The position numbers and the translations under genes were made by a program. Source: JBBQRS01 sp038214535 (lineage in GTDB: Bacteria; Chloroflexota; Anaerolineae; CG2-30-64-16). From it: DNA of 9,279 bases. The stretch is from NCBI GenBank assembly GCA_038214535.1, contig JBBQRS010000154.1, forward strand, positions 1 through 9,279, in the 5' to 3' direction. The notes below the pieces were generated by a model. It did no database searches. It worked only from the letters and a program-made list of their open reading frames with translations, and was not told the DNA's origin. Below, in pieces: positions 5,350 through 9,279 of the stretch (its first letter is position 1; every line of letters starts with the position of its first letter).

Positions 5350-7821
5350 ATGAGTCCCAAAAAGCGACGACCCATCGTCCCTGCCATTCGGAAAGAGGGC
5401 GGCATGAGCCGGAATGCGCTCCTCGAACAGACCCTTGCGCGCGCGCAGGCGTTGATCGAAGAAGGTCGCCTTCCCGAAGCCTTGGATCTGCTCGAAGAGA
5501 ATCTGCCGCGATTCGACCGGAGTCCGAAGTACCATGCGGTGATGGCCTCCACAGCCATGGCGCTGGGTGACTTTCACACTGCAGCGGTCCACGCACGCGC
5601 GGCGCTGGATCGCCAACCGGCTGATGCGGAACTCCAAATGCTCGCCACCATCGTATACCTGGGCGCCGGCTACCTCAGCATAGCGCACCGGACGCGCACG
5701 GCCTGGCTGCGCACGGCGCAGTCGGACCACGCCGCCTACGCGATGATGCGCGAACTCGAAGAGGAATACCGTCTCGGTCAAGAGGAGTTGGTGACCGATT
5801 ACGGGGCGTCCAACCTCAAGCAGGCGGAGAACGCAGGCTACGCGCTGGACGAGGGGCAGTGGGCCGCGGATGAGGGCCGCTGGGCCGAGGCAGCCCGCCA
5901 CGCGCGGCAGGCCACGACGCTGGTCCCTCGGTGGCCTCTGCCCCGCAACAACCTTTCGCTGGCCCTCTTCATGCTCGGTCGCCCGGTTGAGGCGGCGCGC
6001 GAAGTGGAATTCGTGCTGAGCGAATGTGAGCCGGATAACGTCCATGCGCTGACGAACGGCGTGCGGCTCAGCATTGCGCTGGGCAACCGGGCGCAGGCGG
6101 AAGCCTATGGCGACCGCCTGGAGGCATTGCCGATCACCGACAACCTGGAATCCGAGATAAAACGCCTCGAAGGGTTAGGGCTCTTGGATCGCGATGCGGC
6201 GATAGACCGGTTCTGCCGGCGCCTCGACCGCGACTTCAAGGATGCGTCCGGCGCGCTGTATCTCTACTGGGGGATCGCCGCCGCCAGCCTGGGGCAGCGC
6301 CGGCAGGCGATCTCACGGCTCGAGCGCGCCATCGAGTTGGGCGAGTCCAATCTGATCGTGGATGATTCGTTGAACGCGCTGCGCGCGAAGAAACCGGGTC
6401 GGGGCATCGCCACACGCTACAGTTACACCCACTACAGCGATTGGATTCCTCTCGATGCATTCGCGGAACTCACGGAGATCATCAAGCGCGACTTCCGGGA
6501 TGCACACAGCGAGGCGCGCGCCTGGAAGGATTTCCTGACGCGCTTTCCCATGGCGCCGCTGGCCGTGCAGAAGATGCTATACGAGGAGCAAGCCGGCCGC
6601 GACGAGCGGCAGGCCTTTCTCGACGTCTTGCGCCGGATGGCGACGCCCGAATCCCTGGAGATGCTCCGCGCCTTCGCGCTCGGGCAAGAGGGGGACACGC
6701 CAGACCGTATGCAGGCGCTCTACCTCCTGCAAGAAGCCGGCGTCTATGCGCCCGGTGAGACGGTGGAATTATGGGTGGACGGCAAACCACAGACCATCAA
6801 ACTCATCACCGCTGAGATTTCCTCGACCGGCGAACCCGACTACCCCGAAGCCGCGCTCGAGGCGCTTGACGAGGGCGTCACCCACTATGGAAATGGCCGG
6901 CCGGAACTGGCCGAGCGCAGCTATCTGCGCGCGCTGGAACTGGCCCCGAACATGAAGGAAGCCCTGGTCAACCTGGCGCTTATTTACGACGCGCGCGACG
7001 ATACGACCCGGGCGGACGCATTTGTGAGCCAGGCGTTGGCCGTTGACCCCAACTATGTGCCGGCGCTGAGCGTCCAGGTGCATCGGCTGCTCGCGCGCAA
7101 CGAGATCGAGGCCGCCAGAGACGTGCTGCGCCCATTGACCGAAACTCCCCATTGGGAGCCATACAACTTCAAAGCGTATCAGGTCGTCCTTGCCCGCATC
7201 GCCCTCGCCGAAGAGCATGTGAGTGACGCGCTCAAGTATCTGAGATCCGCGTCGGAGATTGATCCCACCGATGTGGGGATCAGCAACATGATCGCCCAGC
7301 TTGAGCTCGCGGAGATGTTTGATCTCTCAGGCAGCCGCTTCGCGGAGATGGACGAGCGCTATCGCACGCGACGCCAACGCGCCCCGCTCGCCGCCGATCC
7401 CACGCTGGCCGATTGCTTCGGGTTGCTGACGAAGGGCGACATGGTCGGCGTCGCCAGGGCGACCGTGATCCGATCGGTGACGGGGATGCGTAAGCAGGCA
7501 TTGTATGACTATATGGTACAGGTTTATGCCAATCCTGTCTTCCTGGCCGGGCTCGTCGGGCAACTCAATCCCGCAGAGCGCGCCGCCCTGCAAGACGTGC
7601 TGGATCACGGCGGCGTGATGGACTGGCAGGCCTTCGCCGCCGTCCACGGTCACGATCTGGAAGAATCGCCCTATATGGAGTACTGGTCTACCGCCTGGAG
7701 CACGGTGATGGGGCGTCTGCGGGCGCGCGCCCTGTTGTTTGAAGGGACGGCGGATGGCGCACTGATCGTTGCCGTGCCGCGTGAACTGCGCGCGCCGCTC
7801 GCCGCCCTGCTCGCGGGGTGA
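5350..7821 (+). CDS. Large TPR-repeat protein with possible winged-helix C-terminal domain
   Basis: An 823-residue cytoplasmic protein without signal peptide or membrane segment. The ATG at 5350 is preferred because of GGAGG at 5340-5344; a GTG at 5344 overlaps that site, and an ATG at 5404 (MSRNALLEQ) is the main alternative. TPR-like helix pairs occur in three blocks: about residues 30-95 (ALIEEGRLPEALDLLEENL), 168-270 (EGRWAEAARHARQATTLVP) and 505-645 (YGNGRPELAERSYLRALEL, then SDALKYLRSASEIDPTD). Residues about 330-500 are less repetitive and unassigned. The last hundred residues have a different character: LNPAERAALQDVLDHGGVMD, then GRLRARALLFEG and a closing strand and helix (IVAVPRELRAPLAALLAG). 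This pattern recalls the winged-helix domain of XPB-like helicase-associated proteins, an inference from resemblance. It is probably a protein-interaction scaffold; no enzyme motif is visible. It converges with the aminotransferase gene. Confidence 0.85.
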   Translation: MSPKKRRPIVPAIRKEGGMSRNALLEQTLARAQALIEEGRLPEALDLLEENLPRFDRSPKYHAVMASTAMALGDFHTAAVHARAALDRQPADAELQMLATIVYLGAGYLSIAHRTRTAWLRTAQSDHAAYAMMRELEEEYRLGQEELVTDYGASNLKQAENAGYALDEGQWAADEGRWAEAARHARQATTLVPRWPLPRNNLSLALFMLGRPVEAAREVEFVLSECEPDNVHALTNGVRLSIALGNRAQAEAYGDRLEALPITDNLESEIKRLEGLGLLDRDAAIDRFCRRLDRDFKDASGALYLYWGIAAASLGQRRQAISRLERAIELGESNLIVDDSLNALRAKKPGRGIATRYSYTHYSDWIPLDAFAELTEIIKRDFRDAHSEARAWKDFLTRFPMAPLAVQKMLYEEQAGRDERQAFLDVLRRMATPESLEMLRAFALGQEGDTPDRMQALYLLQEAGVYAPGETVELWVDGKPQTIKLITAEISSTGEPDYPEAALEALDEGVTHYGNGRPELAERSYLRALELAPNMKEALVNLALIYDARDDTTRADAFVSQALAVDPNYVPALSVQVHRLLARNEIEAARDVLRPLTETPHWEPYNFKAYQVVLARIALAEEHVSDALKYLRSASEIDPTDVGISNMIAQLELAEMFDLSGSRFAEMDERYRTRRQRAPLAADPTLADCFGLLTKGDMVGVARATVIRSVTGMRKQALYDYMVQVYANPVFLAGLVGQLNPAERAALQDVLDHGGVMDWQAFAAVHGHDLEESPYMEYWSTAWSTVMGRLRARALLFEGTADGALIVAVPRELRAPLAALLAG

Positions 7822-7823
7822 TT

Positions 7824-7891
7824 CACCACGAAGGAGCGAAGCAACGAAGTTTTTTAGAATAGAAACTTCGTTTCTTCGTTCCTTCGTGGTG
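7824..7891. terminator. Long inverted-repeat hairpin at the convergent TPR / aminotransferase junction
   Basis: Bases 7824-7852 pair with 7863-7891: 27 of 29 positions are complementary and one of the two mismatches is a G.U pair on the plus-strand RNA. The loop is 10 bases. The arms are built from 8-bp-period units (CACGAAGG AGCGAAGC AACGAAGT). The structure begins three bases after the TPR stop and ends six bases before the aminotransferase stop, filling the gap. The left arm is followed by T-rich loop sequence rather than a tail; on the plus strand the hairpin is followed by AAAAAG, so the leftward transcript has T residues just before the stem. A bidirectional terminator or 3'-end barrier is likely. 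Confidence 0.65.
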
Positions 7892-7897
7892 AAAAAG

Positions 7898-9279
7898 TTA
7901 CCTCATTACCCGCCGCGCGGCGCGACGCACCGCCTCCTCGAACCACGCGATGTCCGCGTCCGTGTGCGCGGCGCAGGCCGAGCCGCCCCCGTGAACCACG
8001 TGCGCATCCTCCAGCAGCAGGGCGAGCTGGAACACCCCGTCGCGCAGCGCCACGTCCGTCAGCGCGGGATCGTTCACCACGTCCGGCCCGGTGAGGGCCA
8101 GGTCGTCGCGATAGGGGAAGTGCGGCACGGCCACCGAGCTGCCCACGCCGATCACGTCGCCCTCGCCGGTGCAGCGCGCCAGGATGCCCTCCGCGGCGAA
8201 CGCCCGCTCGATGCCGGCCCGCATCGCCGCGCCGAGTCGGGCGATGTGCGGGTAAATCTCCTCCGCGTGCGCCACGATGTACTCGAGATGCGTCTTCGCG
8301 GCGAGCATCGCCAGCGGATGCGCCGAGTAGGTGCCGCCGGAGAAGCCCACGCGTCGCCCCGTCGCGCGCCCCGCCTGCGCCATCACATCGGCGCGCCCCG
8401 CCACCGCGGCCACGGGCATCCCGCCGCCGATGATCTTGGCGAAGGTGGAGAGATCGGACCGCACGCCGTAGAGGCTGCCCAGGTCGGACGGGCCGAAGCG
8501 GAACCCGGAGATCACCTCGTCGAAGATCAGGATCGCGCCGTGCCGGTCGCACAGCTCACGGGCCAGCTGCAGATACTCGGGCTGCGCGAAGATGAACCCG
8601 CCTGCGCCGATGAACGGCTCGACGATGAAGCACGCAATCCGGTCGCCCAGGCGTGCGAAGTCATCCGCAAGCCGGTCGGCGTCGTTGAAGCGCGTCACGG
8701 CGACCTCACCCGTCAGCGCCGCGGGCAGACCGGCGCTCTCCACCGTCCACGGCTCCGGGCCATCCTCGAAGTGGACGCCCTTCAGCGCCCACGGTTGCGC
8801 GCCGTGCCAGCCGCCGCCCACCTTCAGCACCAGCTCGCGCCCCGTGAAGCCGCGCGCCAGCAAGATCGCGTACATCGTCGCCAGCGCGCCGCTGGTGGTG
8901 AACCGGACGCGCTCCGCCCCCGTCTGCCGCAACAGCAACTCGGCCGTCTCGATTTGCAATCGGTCGGTGAAGCCGGTTTGCAGACCCCAACCGTCTTGCA
9001 ACGCAGCGGCCAATGCCTCAGTCACCACCGGCGGGTTGTGGCCCAGCAGGTTGGCGTGATGCCCCTGCCAGAAATCGAGAATTTCGTTATCATCCTCGTC
9101 CCATACCCGGCCGCCCTGCGCGCGCGTGATGCGCGGCGGGAAGGGGCGGATCAGCCGCAGCGCGTGGTTCCCGCCGTCTATCATCACCTCCAACGCGCGC
9201 CGGTTCAGCGCGGCGGAGGTCGGCGCGTGGCCTTCGTATGCGGCGGCAAGCTCGGCAAGCAACGGCGTGTAGTCGCGTG
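7898..9279 (-). CDS. PLP-dependent class III aminotransferase, GSAM-like (N-terminus beyond window)
   Basis: 459 residues are visible. The frame stays open to the right edge (RDYTPLLAELAAAYEGHAPT), so the true start lies outside, although a TTG at 9260-9262 is possible. Numbering from the first visible codon: RVWDEDDNEILDFW (57-70) matches the fold-type I N-terminal strand. FTTSGALATM (126-135) is the phosphate-binding loop, ILIFDEVISGFRFG (249-262) has Asp253 that pairs with the PLP ring nitrogen, and TFAKIIGGGMPV (278-289) has the Schiff-base Lys281. GFSGGTYSAHPLAM (311-324) completes the family pattern. The closest well-known relative is glutamate-1-semialdehyde 2,1-aminomutase (HemL) of tetrapyrrole synthesis, but the loop reads SGALATM instead of SGTEA and the usual GxYHG segment is GGWHGAQPW, so the substrate is probably different. 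All residues needed for PLP chemistry are present. Confidence 0.88.
   Translation of the reverse strand, partial: RDYTPLLAELAAAYEGHAPTSAALNRRALEVMIDGGNHALRLIRPFPPRITRAQGGRVWDEDDNEILDFWQGHHANLLGHNPPVVTEALAAALQDGWGLQTGFTDRLQIETAELLLRQTGAERVRFTTSGALATMYAILLARGFTGRELVLKVGGGWHGAQPWALKGVHFEDGPEPWTVESAGLPAALTGEVAVTRFNDADRLADDFARLGDRIACFIVEPFIGAGGFIFAQPEYLQLARELCDRHGAILIFDEVISGFRFGPSDLGSLYGVRSDLSTFAKIIGGGMPVAAVAGRADVMAQAGRATGRRVGFSGGTYSAHPLAMLAAKTHLEYIVAHAEEIYPHIARLGAAMRAGIERAFAAEGILARCTGEGDVIGVGSSVAVPHFPYRDDLALTGPDVVNDPALTDVALRDGVFQLALLLEDAHVVHGGGSACAAHTDADIAWFEEAVRRAARRVMR

Noticed and set aside
4141..6045. 634-residue open frame on the minus strand
   Set aside because: It lies antisense to the URO-D gene and to the first part of the TPR gene and runs through their intergenic gap. 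Its product is His/Arg/Gly-rich low complexity with no family motif; long antisense frames are expected in GC-rich DNA with strong codon bias.

Overview
The window is GC-rich bacterial chromosome with seven protein genes, two of them partial at the window edges, and no RNA gene, CRISPR array, phage gene or transposase. The gene families (URO-D-fold protein, large TPR and STAND ATPase proteins, GSAM-like aminotransferase, small HicB/HicA pair), sigma70-type promoters and short repeats in every intergenic gap would fit Chloroflexota (Anaerolineae-like). That placement is an inference from general resemblance; there is no marker gene here to prove it.

Layout, left to right: (1) <1-512, minus: N-terminal part of a HEAT-like helical-repeat protein, apparently read from a leaderless mRNA. 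(2) 513-769: divergent gap with two consensus-like promoters, a 16-bp stem-loop and copies of a dispersed repeat. (3) 770-1221, plus: an ATGA-coupled HicB-like/HicA toxin-antitoxin pair in antitoxin-first order. (4) 1222-1413: convergent gap with a long hairpin. (5) 1414-3936, minus: an 840-residue STAND-type P-loop ATPase with a C-terminal array of 41-residue TPRs encoded by near-identical 123-bp tandem repeats. (6) 3937-4188: divergent gap with a strong minus-strand promoter and an 8-bp microsatellite. (7) 4189-5292 and 5350-7821, plus: a URO-D superfamily protein, then an 823-residue TPR protein with a possible winged-helix C-terminus. (8) 7822-7897: convergent gap almost filled by a 29-bp-stem hairpin. 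(9) 7898->9279, minus: a PLP-dependent class III aminotransferase related to glutamate-1-semialdehyde aminomutase.

The genes do not form one pathway. The toxin-antitoxin pair is a self-contained unit. The ATPase has its own promoter and faces it tail to tail. The URO-D and TPR genes may be co-transcribed, although the TPR gene has its own promoter candidate. The most distinctive signals are non-coding: a 33-bp promoter block shared, at 28 of 33 positions, by two unrelated genes; degenerate 8-9-bp-period repeats in all five gaps; and large imperfect hairpins built from those repeats at both convergent junctions. I did not find a convincing new multi-gene system.
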